From Pseudomonadota bacterium (GTDB lineage: Bacteria > Pseudomonadota > Alphaproteobacteria > Rhizobiales > Rhizobiaceae), in NCBI GenBank assembly GCA_023433855.1, contig JAEYTV010000459.1, forward strand, positions 1 through 21,131: 21,131 nt of DNA, written 5' to 3'. This document shows, piece by piece, positions 7,163 through 15,053 of this stretch (within the stretch, counting starts at the first letter, position 1; each line of letters starts with the position of its first letter). The notes under the pieces are model-generated. The model worked only from the letters and a program-made list of their open reading frames with translations, made no database searches and was not told the origin of the DNA. Position numbers and translations under genes: made by a program.

Positions 7163-7888
7163 ATGACAAAGGTTCTTATTGTTCTTTCCGCTGCCGACAA
7201 ATGGACGCGCGCGGACGGTTCCATTTACGAGTCGGGTGTCTGGGCGCAGGAGTTCGTCGATATCGACGCGGCGTTCGTGAAGGCCGGATATCAGGTCGAC
7301 CTGGCAAGCCCCGGCGGCGTGGCTCCGACGATGGACAAGAAAAGCCTCGACCCGAAGGTCGTCGGCAACGACGTCGCCACACAGATGCGTAGCTATCTGG
7401 CAGCGAATGCTGAGCGGATCGAGCATCCGCTGGTCCTCGCCGATATCGATGCAGGCAGCTATGACGCTGTGGTCGTGCCAGGCGGCCATGGTCCGGTCGA
7501 GGACCTCTACAAGGATCCGGACATGGGCCGGGTGCTGGTCGATGCCGACAAGCAGGCAAAGGTGATCGCCGCCGTGTGCCACGGCCCCGCCGCTTTCCTC
7601 GCCGCCCAGGACGAAGATGGCCAGTGGCCGTTTGCCGGCCGCCGGATGACCTCACTCAGCGACGAGGAAGAGATCGCGTTCGGGACTGCCGACAACGCGC
7701 CGTGGCTGCTTGCCGCCACACTCCGAAACAAGGGCGCGCAGTTCGAGCAAGGTCCGAACTGGGGTGTCTTCGTGGTTACCGACGGCAACCTGATGACCGG
7801 CCAGAACCCGCAATCATCCTCGAAGTTGGCCGAAGCGGTTATCGAAGCGCTTAGTAAAGGTCGGCGCGACCGGAACAATGACCAGTGA
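7163..7888 (+). CDS. DJ-1/PfpI superfamily protein, Hsp31-like (type 1 glutamine amidotransferase fold)
   Basis: A 241-residue protein opening with MTKVLIVLSAADKW and the family block YESGVWAQEF (residues 22-31). This block supplies the conserved acidic residue. The nucleophile elbow AAVCHGPAAFL carries Cys139-His140. The loop VVVPGGHGPVEDL precedes it, and GQNPQSS follows near the end. Length and the SGVW.QEF motif place it with Hsp31/HchA-like members rather than the shorter PfpI proteases. Proteins of this group are reported to detoxify methylglyoxal (glyoxalase III) or to act in protein protection; some are of unknown activity. GAGGAG precedes the ATG at the correct distance. It stands alone, 224 bp before the IclR gene on the same strand. 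The DNA upstream is the repeat scar, so its promoter may be recent. Confidence 0.9.
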   Translation: MTKVLIVLSAADKWTRADGSIYESGVWAQEFVDIDAAFVKAGYQVDLASPGGVAPTMDKKSLDPKVVGNDVATQMRSYLAANAERIEHPLVLADIDAGSYDAVVVPGGHGPVEDLYKDPDMGRVLVDADKQAKVIAAVCHGPAAFLAAQDEDGQWPFAGRRMTSLSDEEEIAFGTADNAPWLLAATLRNKGAQFEQGPNWGVFVVTDGNLMTGQNPQSSSKLAEAVIEALSKGRRDRNNDQ

Positions 7889-8112
7889 CGGGCTTACGCC
7901 CACAACCGTCGGCCGCGAGGGCCCGTCATACGGCGCAACATCGTTTTAGCTTTGGACAACTTTCATGGCATAATCGACCTTTGGATTGTTCTGGCCCATT
8001 ATTTACGCAACGAGGTGTTTGCGTCCTGGCGCTTCAATCCGGCAAAGCTCTTCTTGCCCCGGGTCGGCAAGTCTCGTCTATGGCGGCCTTGCCGTTGGGG
8101 AGTGGAGCTTCG

Positions 8113-8928
8113 ATGGACGCGGAGAAACGTAGCGAAATACGGTCTGGCAGCCGAATCCTCTCGGTACTGCAGGCCATGAACCGGGAGCCATATTCCACCA
8201 TTCAATCGCTCCATGGGGCGACAGGCCTTCCAAAGCCGACCTTGGTGCGCATTCTCAAGACGCTGCAGGCCGATGGCTTCGTCCGGAACGACCGCCGTCG
8301 GCAGGCGGGATACCAAATCACGTCGCTCGTCACGTCGCTGAGCAACGGCTTCCATGGCGATCCGCTGGTGGTTGAAGCGGGGCGGGCCTGGGCGATCGGG
8401 CTGAGCGCACAATTCAAATGGCCGGTGGCTATTGCTGTCTTTGACGGCTCCAGTGCCGCGGTGATCCGCTATTCCACCGTGTGCGACAGCCCGGTTTCCC
8501 CCTTTCACATGACAATCAATATGCGCCTCAGCCTTTTTACGAGGGCGCTCGGACGGGCCTATCTGGCGGCATGCGACGACGAATTTATCGCCAATCTGCT
8601 GGAGAAAATGGCGGACAACAACGAGCTTGAAAGCGCGGAGGCCCGGGCGCCCGACGTCGTAGCGCGGATGGTGCGTATAACTCGCGAGCGCGGGTATGCG
8701 ATGCGTGACCCCAAAGTGGAGCCACGCACGTCCGACACAGTCGCCGTCCCGATTTTCGCCCGCGGCGCGGTGCAGGCGAGCCTCAGCATCACCTATTTCC
8801 GCAGCGCAATGAACTCCTTCGGCTCGCACAAGAATTTCGTAGACGCTCTGACGGAAGCCGCCACAGCCATCGGTGCGGAAGTGGATCGCCTGCAGGCCAT
8901 TCGGGATCGCAGCACCGGTGCCTTCTGA
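8113..8928 (+). CDS. IclR-family transcriptional regulator
   Basis: A 271-residue regulator. An N-terminal winged helix-turn-helix lies at residues 10-72 (GSRILSVLQAMNREPYSTI, then TGLPKPTLVRILKTLQADGFV). An IclR effector domain fills the rest, with RLSLFTRALGRAYLAACDD, ERGYAMRDPKVEPRTSDTVAVPIF and SLSITYFRSAM, as in MhpR-type regulators of aromatic catabolism. The frame stays open upstream to 7885, but family length and the GGGGAG about 13 bases before the ATG at 8113 favour this start. IclR proteins usually control adjacent catabolic genes. The likeliest targets are the TctC/LigI-like pair or the DUF6282/oxidoreductase pair further right, although it is convergent with TctC rather than divergent from it. 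Confidence 0.92.
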   Translation: MDAEKRSEIRSGSRILSVLQAMNREPYSTIQSLHGATGLPKPTLVRILKTLQADGFVRNDRRRQAGYQITSLVTSLSNGFHGDPLVVEAGRAWAIGLSAQFKWPVAIAVFDGSSAAVIRYSTVCDSPVSPFHMTINMRLSLFTRALGRAYLAACDDEFIANLLEKMADNNELESAEARAPDVVARMVRITRERGYAMRDPKVEPRTSDTVAVPIFARGAVQASLSITYFRSAMNSFGSHKNFVDALTEAATAIGAEVDRLQAIRDRSTGAF

Positions 8929-9189
8929 GGTAAGTAATAGTTCACCACGCCAGGGCAGAGCAACACGAAGGTAAGCGTGATCGCGCGGTCCGCGAACGTC
9001 ATCAGACGACCGCGCTCGAAGAGCCACGCTCCGGCCGGTTCCCCTTAGCAGAAGTTTTGCGGTTGTCGCAGGACAGGAGAACGTCCCCCGGTCAGACAGG
9101 ACACGCAATACGAAAGTGGCCCGGAAATCTGAGCCACCTCTGACGTTATCACGTTGTCGCCACCTCACCCAGAAGGGCGTTTGCGGGTG
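8929..9189. other. 261-bp gap between convergent genes, no gene seen
   Basis: The gap lies between the 3' ends of the IclR and TctC genes. The only structure noted is a short imperfect inverted repeat around 9116-9137 (GTGGC ... GCCAC, loop CCGGAAATCTGA) that could be a hairpin or an old mobile-element end. No T-rich terminator stem was found. Confidence 0.3.
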
Positions 9190-10155
9190 CTATTTGAGAC
9201 CCATCTTGCTCAGAAGAGTGTCAAAGTGGTGATATTCCTGCTTGAGCACATCGGTGATCTCAGCCGCGGGCATGAATTTCGGCCTGATATCGACCCGCGC
9301 AAACTTGTTTCGAACTTCAGGCTCCTGAATGGCGGCCTGAAGCGCATTTCCGAGGCTTGCCAACACTTCAGGCGGCGTTCCCGCTGGTGCCATCACCATC
9401 TGGCGTCCCGTGCCGCGGACGCTGGGATGGCCCAGTTCGGCGAGGCTTGGGACGTCGGGAAATTCCTCCATCCGCTCAGCTCCCGGCAGTGCCAGCGGTA
9501 TCATCGTGCCTTGCCTGACTTGCCCGATTGTGGATGCTTCCAGCATGAAGTGTACGTCACCGGACAAGACGGCCTGAACCACTTGGGTCGCACCGGTATA
9601 GGGGATGTGGTTGGCTTCGATACCGGCTGACGCCAACAGGTCGGCGATCGCAATGTGACCGGTCGAGCCAATGCCAACCGACCCGTAATTCAGCTCCCCC
9701 GGATGGGCTTTGGCATAAGCGACGAAGGACTCGAAACTGCTCAGCTCGGGCATTGCCTTCGTTGCGGCAAGCATGCGGGGTGCTTCACTGACGTTTGCGA
9801 TAGCCACTAAGTCATTGAGGGGGTCAAAGCCGACATCAGACAGATGCGGCGACATGGTGATGATCGCATTTCCGGCTAGCAACAGGGTTGCACCATCGGG
9901 CGTCGCACGGGCTGCTCGTTCAGCACCGATGGTACCGCCGCCGCCGCCGACATTTTCCACGATGAACGTTGCGGTGAAGCGCTTTGACAGCTCCTCGGCG
10001 ACGATTCGGCCAACGAGGTCAGCGGCGCCTCCGGCCGCGTAGGGCACGATCAACGTGACTGTGTCGGCGGGATATTTCTCTTGCGCAATGGCCGGGGCCC
10101 CAGCACAGACAACCGACGCCAGTATCACACCGACAGATCTTAATAGTTTTCTCAT
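9190..10155 (-). CDS. Bug/TctC-family periplasmic solute-binding protein (tripartite tricarboxylate transporter type)
   Basis: A 321-residue protein with a Sec signal peptide (residues 1-24, ending APAIAQ). The mature part begins EKYPADTVTLIVPYAAGGAADLVGRIVAEEL, the opening block of Bug proteins that contacts the ligand carboxylate. It continues with VENVGGGGGTIGAERAARA, LNYGSVGIGSTGHIAIADLLA and MAPAGTPPEVLASL. Bug proteins bind small carboxylic acids, amino acids or aromatic acids, either for TctAB uptake or for sensing. No TctA or TctB gene is in this window, so it is an orphan here. A strong GGGGAGGAG precedes the start. It lies 221 bp downstream of the LigI-like gene on the same strand. 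Co-transcription is plausible, pointing to a carboxylated substrate for that hydrolase. Confidence 0.93.
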   Translation of the reverse strand: MRKLLRSVGVILASVVCAGAPAIAQEKYPADTVTLIVPYAAGGAADLVGRIVAEELSKRFTATFIVENVGGGGGTIGAERAARATPDGATLLLAGNAIITMSPHLSDVGFDPLNDLVAIANVSEAPRMLAATKAMPELSSFESFVAYAKAHPGELNYGSVGIGSTGHIAIADLLASAGIEANHIPYTGATQVVQAVLSGDVHFMLEASTIGQVRQGTMIPLALPGAERMEEFPDVPSLAELGHPSVRGTGRQMVMAPAGTPPEVLASLGNALQAAIQEPEVRNKFARVDIRPKFMPAAEITDVLKQEYHHFDTLLSKMGLK

Positions 10156-10376
10156 TTGCTCCTCCCCAGAGCCTTGTACAGAAAGCTAACAGGTTAATGA
10201 CAGGCAAGCGGGCCGACCGCATCGGTCCGTGAAATCCATTTCGACTGGCGAAATCTTTGCATTGATTGCTCGACCTCGCTGTTGCTGAACCGGTCCTATG
10301 GAGATGACCGGCCAGAGATGAGTGGCCGACAGGTTCCAGCCTCTTCGTGTGCAGTAAACGGACAAGAGGAGGGTCA
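10156..10376. other. 221-bp leader between LigI-like and TctC genes with two inverted repeats
   Basis: Contains GACCG-CAT-CGGTC (10215-10227) and CCGGTC-N10-GACCGG (10290-10311). Both use the same GACCGG-type half-sites, which could be a regulator site or RNA hairpins separating the two genes. No gene was found. Confidence 0.35.
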
Positions 10377-11246
10377 TCAAAGGCCGAAGAGGCGTTTCGG
10401 GTTCTCCACCAGCACCTGCTGCTGAATAACAGCATCCGGGATCAGCTGCGGTATCAGATCCACCAGCTTGCCATCATCCGGCATCTCTTGCGTCAGCACC
10501 GGATGCGGCCAGTCTGTGCCCCAGAGCACCCTCTGTGGGGCGATGTCGAGGATGCCATGGCCGATGGGCAGCACGTCAGCCCAGGGCGGTCCCGAAAGGG
10601 AGCTACGCTCGGCCCCGGAGATCTTGCACCAGACATGGTCGCGTTCGAGCAGTCGCAGCAGGGTCTTCATTTCCGGGCCATTGATGTCGGACGCGGAGAG
10701 ACGGCCCATATGGTCGATGACCACGGGTAAAGGAAGTGTTGCAATCCAGTCCGACAGATCGTGCAGCATCTCGGGGTCGAAGTGAAGCACAAGGTGCCAG
10801 CCCAGACCAGCTATGCGCCTGGCCAGATGCGTGGCGGCCTCCAGATTGGGGATGGCAGAGAGTCTTGCCATGAAGTTCAGGCGCGCTCCGCGCACGCCGC
10901 GTCGATCAAGCTCGACAAGCCGGATCTGGTCTACATCCGCTGGAACTATGCAAACGCCACGCCGGTCGTCCGGTCTGCGCGCGATGGCGTCAAGCATGGC
11001 GCTGTTATCAAAGCCATGACAGCTCGCCTGAACATATACCGCTTTCGAAATGCCCAGGAAATCGTGGAGGGCCTCCAGACGCTCAACTGGAGCATCCTCG
11101 GGGGTGTAAGCGCGCGTATCGCTGAAAGGGTATTTCAGCGCAGGTCCGAAGACATGGCAATGGGCATCCCAGGCCCCAATGGGCAGCTTCATAACGGGGC
11201 GCGACGGGCTGGGGTAGGGCGGTGGACAATGGCGCTGCACTTGCAT
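10377..11246 (-). CDS. LigI-like amidohydrolase (2-pyrone-4,6-dicarboxylate hydrolase family)
   Basis: A 289-residue TIM-barrel amidohydrolase. It shows the LigI hallmarks in order: DAHCHVFGP (27-35), VQASCHGFDN (72-81), ARLNFMARL (121-129), VIDHMGRL (176-183), LWGTDWPHP (241-249, Asp245 the expected general base) and PDDGKLVDLIP (256-266). LigI opens the lactone ring of 2-pyrone-4,6-dicarboxylate in protocatechuate 4,5-cleavage, without needing metal. The Pro-rich N-terminal tail resembles that of LigI, which supports the ATG at 11246 with AGAGGA upstream. It is divergent from the DUF6282 gene and upstream of the TctC gene. The true substrate may be a related lactone or pyrone, because no other protocatechuate genes are visible. 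A second paralogue lies at 18573-19484. Confidence 0.88.
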   Translation of the reverse strand: MQVQRHCPPPYPSPSRPVMKLPIGAWDAHCHVFGPALKYPFSDTRAYTPEDAPVERLEALHDFLGISKAVYVQASCHGFDNSAMLDAIARRPDDRRGVCIVPADVDQIRLVELDRRGVRGARLNFMARLSAIPNLEAATHLARRIAGLGWHLVLHFDPEMLHDLSDWIATLPLPVVIDHMGRLSASDINGPEMKTLLRLLERDHVWCKISGAERSSLSGPPWADVLPIGHGILDIAPQRVLWGTDWPHPVLTQEMPDDGKLVDLIPQLIPDAVIQQQVLVENPKRLFGL

Positions 11247-11647
11247 CAGGTCGGATCCTCTGCTCTGGTCCTGCCAATCTACCGGCGGCTTAGACGGGGG
11301 ACTATTGCCCCAGCCCCCGATTTCGGGGTGCGGAAACCCAAGATTCCGGCAAGCAAATCATGCCTCGATCCTTTGCAACCGTGTGCGAGCCCGCACAGTA
11401 AAGGCGGCATCCCCCGCACCGCCTGACATGCCGCATCAGTTTGCAGGCCACCGTGGCCAAGCCCTCGGTGCCGGGACGCTTCGGGCGCGTGGGGGTGCTG
11501 TGCAGGCTGCTGATCCAGCGCGTCTGCTTTGCAGGGGACCATTCGGTGGCGTGTTTCGTCTGTCGAAATGACCCTGCAGCTGCCACCACGCCTCGACTCA
11601 GGCTGGTAATTACAAGGGAGGTTCAAAGCGGGAAGCGAATAAACCCA
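11247..11647. other. 401-bp divergent intergenic region with palindromes
   Basis: Separates the LigI-like gene (minus) from the DUF6282 gene (plus). It contains the hairpin CCCCG-ATTT-CGGGG at 11315-11328 and the near-perfect palindrome GGCCAC-C-GTGGCC at 11446-11458. Both are plausible regulatory sites, the latter about 190 bp before the DUF6282 start. Frames crossing the region give no recognisable protein. The region is longer than a minimal double promoter needs and may hold decayed sequence. Confidence 0.4.
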
Positions 11648-12583
11648 ATGACTGACAAAGACGAAAATCGTGCCGAAGCGCGCCGGATCATCGCGACAAT
11701 AGACTCCGCAATTGTGGATCGGCTCATGCAGGGTGCGATCGACCTGCATGTCCATTCCGGTCCCTCGACGATGGCACGGCAGCTCGACCACTTCCAGGCA
11801 GTCGAGCAGGCCGCCGCCGCGGGGATGCGGGGTATTTTGTTCAAGGACCACCACTATCCCGTGGGACCATTCCTTCCGATCATGGAACGGCTGCTGGGCG
11901 ATCTGGGCGTCGCCATGCTGGGATCGCTCGTCCTCAACAACAGCACTGGGGGCTTCAATCCCGCAGTGGTGGACTTCCATCTCAAGAGCGGCACAAACAT
12001 GATCTTCATGCCGACCGCCCATGCCGCCAATCACATCCGCTCCAACCATCGCGGCGGCAAGCTCAAGTCGAACGTGCAGTTGCGGCGCCCCAAGCCACTG
12101 ACAGTGCTCGAAGACAGTGGCGAGATTCTTGATGAGGTGAAGGAGATCCTCGACATGATTGCCCGGCACGACGCCATACTCTCGTCCGGCCACCTGCATG
12201 TTGCCGAGATCGGGCCTCTTTTCCAGGAAGCGCGCCGGCGCGGCGTCACGCGGCTGGTTATCAACCACCCCATGTATGGACTGCATTTCACCCCTGAAGA
12301 TACCGCCGAACTGGCAGCCATGGGGGCCATCGTTGAGCAGTCCGCTTGCCTTTATGTGGACTCCCGTTTCAACACATTCTCCCCGGCGGAGTTGAAGGAG
12401 CATATCGACGCCGCCGGCGTCGCCAATTCCTCCATTGGTTCCGATCTGGGGCAGGTCGATAACCCGAGCCCCGTCGAAGGAATGCGGCAGGCGATTGCCC
12501 TTTGTCTCGGACTTGGTTTCAGTGAAACCGATGTCACCACCATGGTTCGCGACAATCCCGCGAAGTTGGCGAAGCTCGCGTGA
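11648..12583 (+). CDS. DUF6282-type amidohydrolase-like protein, putative metal-dependent hydrolase
   Basis: A 311-residue protein with a full set of amidohydrolase-type ligands: IDLHVHSGPS (His34, His36), GILFKDHHYP (Lys66, a potential carbamylated lysine), SSGHLHVAEIGPL (His182/His184), INHPMYG (His207) and IGSDLGQVDNP (Asp266). It resembles proteins annotated as DUF6282, whose substrates are largely undetermined. The start at 11648 (MTDKDEN) leaves a normal-length protein beginning about 30 residues before the HxH; the frame is open further upstream without support. A GGGAGG lies rather far upstream and a GGGAAG closer. It is followed after 24 bp by the quinone oxidoreductase gene, so the two form an operon divergent from the LigI-like hydrolase. 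A hydrolytic or lyase step next to a redox step is the natural reading. Confidence 0.8.
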   Translation: MTDKDENRAEARRIIATIDSAIVDRLMQGAIDLHVHSGPSTMARQLDHFQAVEQAAAAGMRGILFKDHHYPVGPFLPIMERLLGDLGVAMLGSLVLNNSTGGFNPAVVDFHLKSGTNMIFMPTAHAANHIRSNHRGGKLKSNVQLRRPKPLTVLEDSGEILDEVKEILDMIARHDAILSSGHLHVAEIGPLFQEARRRGVTRLVINHPMYGLHFTPEDTAELAAMGAIVEQSACLYVDSRFNTFSPAELKEHIDAAGVANSSIGSDLGQVDNPSPVEGMRQAIALCLGLGFSETDVTTMVRDNPAKLAKLA

Positions 12584-12607
12584 TGGGTTGTTGGGGAAGT
12601 GCAGGAC

Positions 12608-13627
12608 ATGTCCAGTATGCGTGTTGTTGAAATCACCCGCCCGGGCGGGCCGGAGGTCCTTTCCATCGTCGAACGACCTGTCCCCGTCGCGGGACCAGGT
12701 GAAATATTGCTGGCGGTTCAGGCCGCCAGTGTGAACCGGCCGGATGTGCAGCAGCGCCGTGGGCTGTATCTGCCTCCGCCCGGCGTGACCGATATTCCGG
12801 GTCTGGACGCCGCAGGTCGCGTCGCGGCAATCGGCGAAGGAGTCGATAATCTTTCAGTGGGTGATGCTGTCTGCGCGCTCACCAACGGCGGCGCCTATGC
12901 CGACTATGTGGTGGTGCCGGCCGTGCAATGCATGCCCGTGCCGAAAGGGTTCAGCTTCCTGGAGGCGGCATCCCTTCCCGAAGCCTTTTTTACCGCCTGG
13001 AACAACATCCTATGGCTTGGACGTCTCGGCGAAGGAGAGACCTTGCTGGTGCAGGGTGGCACCAGCGGCGTGGGCATGGCCGCCATCCAGATGGCAAGAC
13101 ACCTGCGCAACGCGCGCATCTTCGCAACGGCGGGCAGCGCGGAAAAGCGCAGCGCCTGTCTTGATCTCGGGGCGGACGCGGTGTTCGACTACCGGCAGGA
13201 CTGGGCGGGAGATATCCGCAAGGTTGCGGGCGAGCACTGCCTGGATGTGATCCTCGACGGCCAGGCGGGGCCTTATGTGCAGCCGCAGCTAGACCTTCTC
13301 GCGTACGATGGCCGGCTGGTCTTCATTGCCAGCCATCTGGGGAGGACGGCCGAGGTCAATATCCGCGATCTCGTCAGGCGGCGCTTGACAATTACCGGTT
13401 CGACGCTGCGTCCGCGCCCACCGGCTTACAAGGGAGAAATCGCTGCGGCGCTTGTCTCGCAGGTATGGCCCTTGCTGGAGAGCAAGAAGATCCAAACCCG
13501 TATTCACGCCGTCTTCCCTCTTGAGGACGTGCGGGGCGCTCACGCCCTGTTGGACGCGAACGAGCAACTTGGCAAGGTCGTGCTGACCATGGGGGCCGAT
13601 GGCGCGAACGACAGGCCTGCCGGGTGA
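12608..13627 (+). CDS. zinc-independent NAD(P)H:quinone oxidoreductase (MDR superfamily)
   Basis: A 339-residue medium-chain dehydrogenase/reductase. The N-terminal GroES-like domain has VNRPDVQQRRGLYLPPPG and IPGLDAAGRV. The nucleotide-binding domain carries GGTSGVGMAAIQMAR (residues 150-164, the GxxGxG-type loop) and ATAGSAEKRSACLDLGAD. The C-terminus GKVVLTM is also typical. No zinc-ligand GHE motif is present, which matches PIG3/QOR-like quinone or enone reductases. Several starts are possible: GTG 12599, ATG 12608 and ATG 12617. I chose 12608 because GGGGAAG lies at suitable spacing. It is co-transcribed with the DUF6282 gene. The natural electron acceptor could be a quinone or an unsaturated carbonyl intermediate rather than a respiratory quinone. 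Confidence 0.9.
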   Translation: MSSMRVVEITRPGGPEVLSIVERPVPVAGPGEILLAVQAASVNRPDVQQRRGLYLPPPGVTDIPGLDAAGRVAAIGEGVDNLSVGDAVCALTNGGAYADYVVVPAVQCMPVPKGFSFLEAASLPEAFFTAWNNILWLGRLGEGETLLVQGGTSGVGMAAIQMARHLRNARIFATAGSAEKRSACLDLGADAVFDYRQDWAGDIRKVAGEHCLDVILDGQAGPYVQPQLDLLAYDGRLVFIASHLGRTAEVNIRDLVRRRLTITGSTLRPRPPAYKGEIAAALVSQVWPLLESKKIQTRIHAVFPLEDVRGAHALLDANEQLGKVVLTMGADGANDRPAG

Positions 13628-14004
13628 TTGCCGGCGCTCACGGCGCATCCGCATAATCCTTATAGAGGTCTTTTGAGCATTGCGGGATCGCTCGATATCA
13701 TGGGCGATCTGGCGCACCCGCGCGCAAACATCAGGAGGGGCTTTCCAGCAGTGGCAGCGCTCTTGGCGACGCCGGAAACACATGACCGATAGTCGAGCTT
13801 GGGGCGGCAGCTCTCCACCAAGCCGCAGAGTACAAAAGCTCTTAAATGCACTGGGCTGCGTTTGGTATTTCGCGGGCAGAAACGCAAGGACTTTGCGGCG
13901 AAGCTCGCCAACGGGCGTGAGACCATACCCCGTTCCGGCTGTGTGCCGGGCGCGCCGTCCGTGAACGCTAAAGTGGGCATCCACAATCTGGGAGGTAGGC
14001 TTCA
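13628..14004. other. 377-bp intergenic region, possible promoter, no gene recognised
   Basis: Frames crossing this region on both strands give no recognisable protein; a 108-codon minus-strand frame has arbitrary composition and no ribosome-binding site. The only signal noted is a promoter-like pair at 13673-13701. A GGGAGG ribosome-binding site for the next gene sits at its end. Confidence 0.4.
13673..13701 (+). promoter_or_regulatory. possible sigma-70 promoter
   Basis: TTGAGC, a 17-bp spacer and TATCAT. It could drive the alpha/beta-hydrolase gene through a long leader of about 300 nt. The match is modest and the distance large. Confidence 0.25.
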
Positions 14005-14760
14005 ATGTCCGATATCACGACAGAAACAAGAAAGGACGTGACCTTGCTCCTCGCTCCCTCGCTTGGCCGGGGCGCCGAGGATTTCTCAACGCTTGCGGCG
14101 GAACTGCGGTCGCGCGGTCATCGAGTGATCGCGCCGGAACCCTTTGGCCTCGCGGCAGATGAGGACATCGGGTCGGCAAATCTCGAAACGCTCGCGGCGC
14201 ATCTGTTGAGCGCCGCACCGCAGGATGGTGGGCCGCTGGTAGTGGTCGGCCACGCGTTCGGAAACTGGGTGGCGCGAATGGCGGCGGTGATGAGCCCGCG
14301 ACGTGTCGTTGCTGTCGTCCTGCTTGCCGCCGCGCGGCGGGTGATCCCTGACGAAATCAAGCCCTCGATCGACGGCAGCTTCGATCCGGAACGAAGCGAA
14401 GAGGAGCGGCTGGCGCACCTGCAACGGGCCTATTTTGCACCGGGTCAGGACGCGCGGGCCTGGATGGCGGGCTGGCACCCTGAACTGGCTGCGGCACAAC
14501 GCCTTGCGGCGGCGCGGAGCGACCGGGCGCGCTGGTGGCATGCGGGAGGCGTCGTGCCGATTCTCGATGTCCAAGCCGCGCAGGACGCCATTGCGCCCGC
14601 CAGCCACGCCATGGAACTGCGCGACGAGCTTGGCGATCGGGTAACCGTGGCCACGATAGATAATGCGGGGCATGCACTGCTACCCGAGCAGCCGATCCAA
14701 GTGGTCGAGGTCATCGATGCCTTTGTGCATCGTATAAAGACGCAGCAGCTAGCTGAGTGA
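14005..14760 (+). CDS. alpha/beta-hydrolase fold protein without the serine nucleophile
   Basis: A 251-residue alpha/beta-hydrolase. It opens VTLLLAPSLGRGAEDFSTLAAELRSRGHRVIAPEP (residues 12-46), the usual first strands and helix. The nucleophile elbow reads VVVGHAFGNWVARMAA, so the GxSxG serine is Ala84. The late NAGHALLPEQP keeps the triad histidine, and VPILDVQAAQDAIAP supplies an acidic position. An ordinary serine-esterase mechanism is therefore not expected, although I recall related bacterial proteins with the same GHAFG elbow, so Ala may be a subfamily trait. GGGAGG precedes the ATG. It is separate from the oxidoreductase operon (377 bp gap) and could serve the lactone/pyrone chemistry nearby. 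Function is unknown. Confidence 0.85.
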   Translation: MSDITTETRKDVTLLLAPSLGRGAEDFSTLAAELRSRGHRVIAPEPFGLAADEDIGSANLETLAAHLLSAAPQDGGPLVVVGHAFGNWVARMAAVMSPRRVVAVVLLAAARRVIPDEIKPSIDGSFDPERSEEERLAHLQRAYFAPGQDARAWMAGWHPELAAAQRLAAARSDRARWWHAGGVVPILDVQAAQDAIAPASHAMELRDELGDRVTVATIDNAGHALLPEQPIQVVEVIDAFVHRIKTQQLAE

Positions 14761-15053
14761 GCGCATGGAGCAAATGTGTCGGATCTCGCTGTTCGCAGGG
14801 AAGATCCGGCGCGCGATCGTCGCGCGGTGAATTCCAAGATCGACATCGAACGGCCGATTTCCAACTGCCTGCTGATCACCGCCGCTATCGCCATTGCCGC
14901 CTTTGACGTGCCAGTCATCCGCAGAGGCCGTGAACAAGCCTTCAATGAAGAGCGAGCCGCCTTAGGCTAAACCACTAAAGCCAGGCTATTGGTTGTAGCT
15001 GGCGCACCAACATCGTAGATTATGTCTATCGGAGAGAAACCATAGGCATTTAA
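14761..15053. other. 293-bp gap upstream of the GntR gene, no supported gene
   Basis: A 64-codon plus-strand frame (14776-14970, GTG start) contains a hydrophobic stretch LLITAAIAIAAFDVPV, but it has no ribosome-binding site and no recognisable family. I treat it as non-coding or a remnant. The right part holds a candidate promoter. Confidence 0.35.
14993..15021 (+). promoter_or_regulatory. candidate promoter of the GntR gene
   Basis: TTGTAG, a 17-bp spacer and TAGATT, with the predicted start some 25 bp before the GTG codon. The short inverted repeat TTGGT-N12-ACCAA (14990-15010) overlaps the -35 and spacer and could be an autoregulatory operator. Confidence 0.4.

Noticed and set aside
7885..8112. 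N-terminal extension of the IclR protein by 76 residues
   Set aside because: Not part of the IclR family and no ribosome-binding site at the upstream ATG; the ATG at 8113 gives normal length.
7999..9168. 389-codon minus-strand open frame
   Set aside because: Antisense to the IclR gene; composition typical of a shadow frame in GC-rich DNA.
8929..9189. Possible insertion-sequence end around GTGGCCCGGAAATCTGAGCCAC
   Set aside because: Only a 5-bp stem and no second copy in the window; not enough to call an element.
11279..12403. 374-codon minus-strand open frame
   Set aside because: Antisense to the DUF6282 gene, which has the conserved metal-ligand motifs in the plus frame.
13660..13986. 108-codon minus-strand frame in the 377-bp gap, considered as a decayed regulator or mobile element gene
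   Set aside because: No recognisable motif, no ribosome-binding site, and no consistent continuation after frame changes.
14776..14970. 64-codon plus-strand frame with a hydrophobic stretch
   Set aside because: No ribosome-binding site before the GTG and no recognisable family; the length is expected by chance at this base composition.
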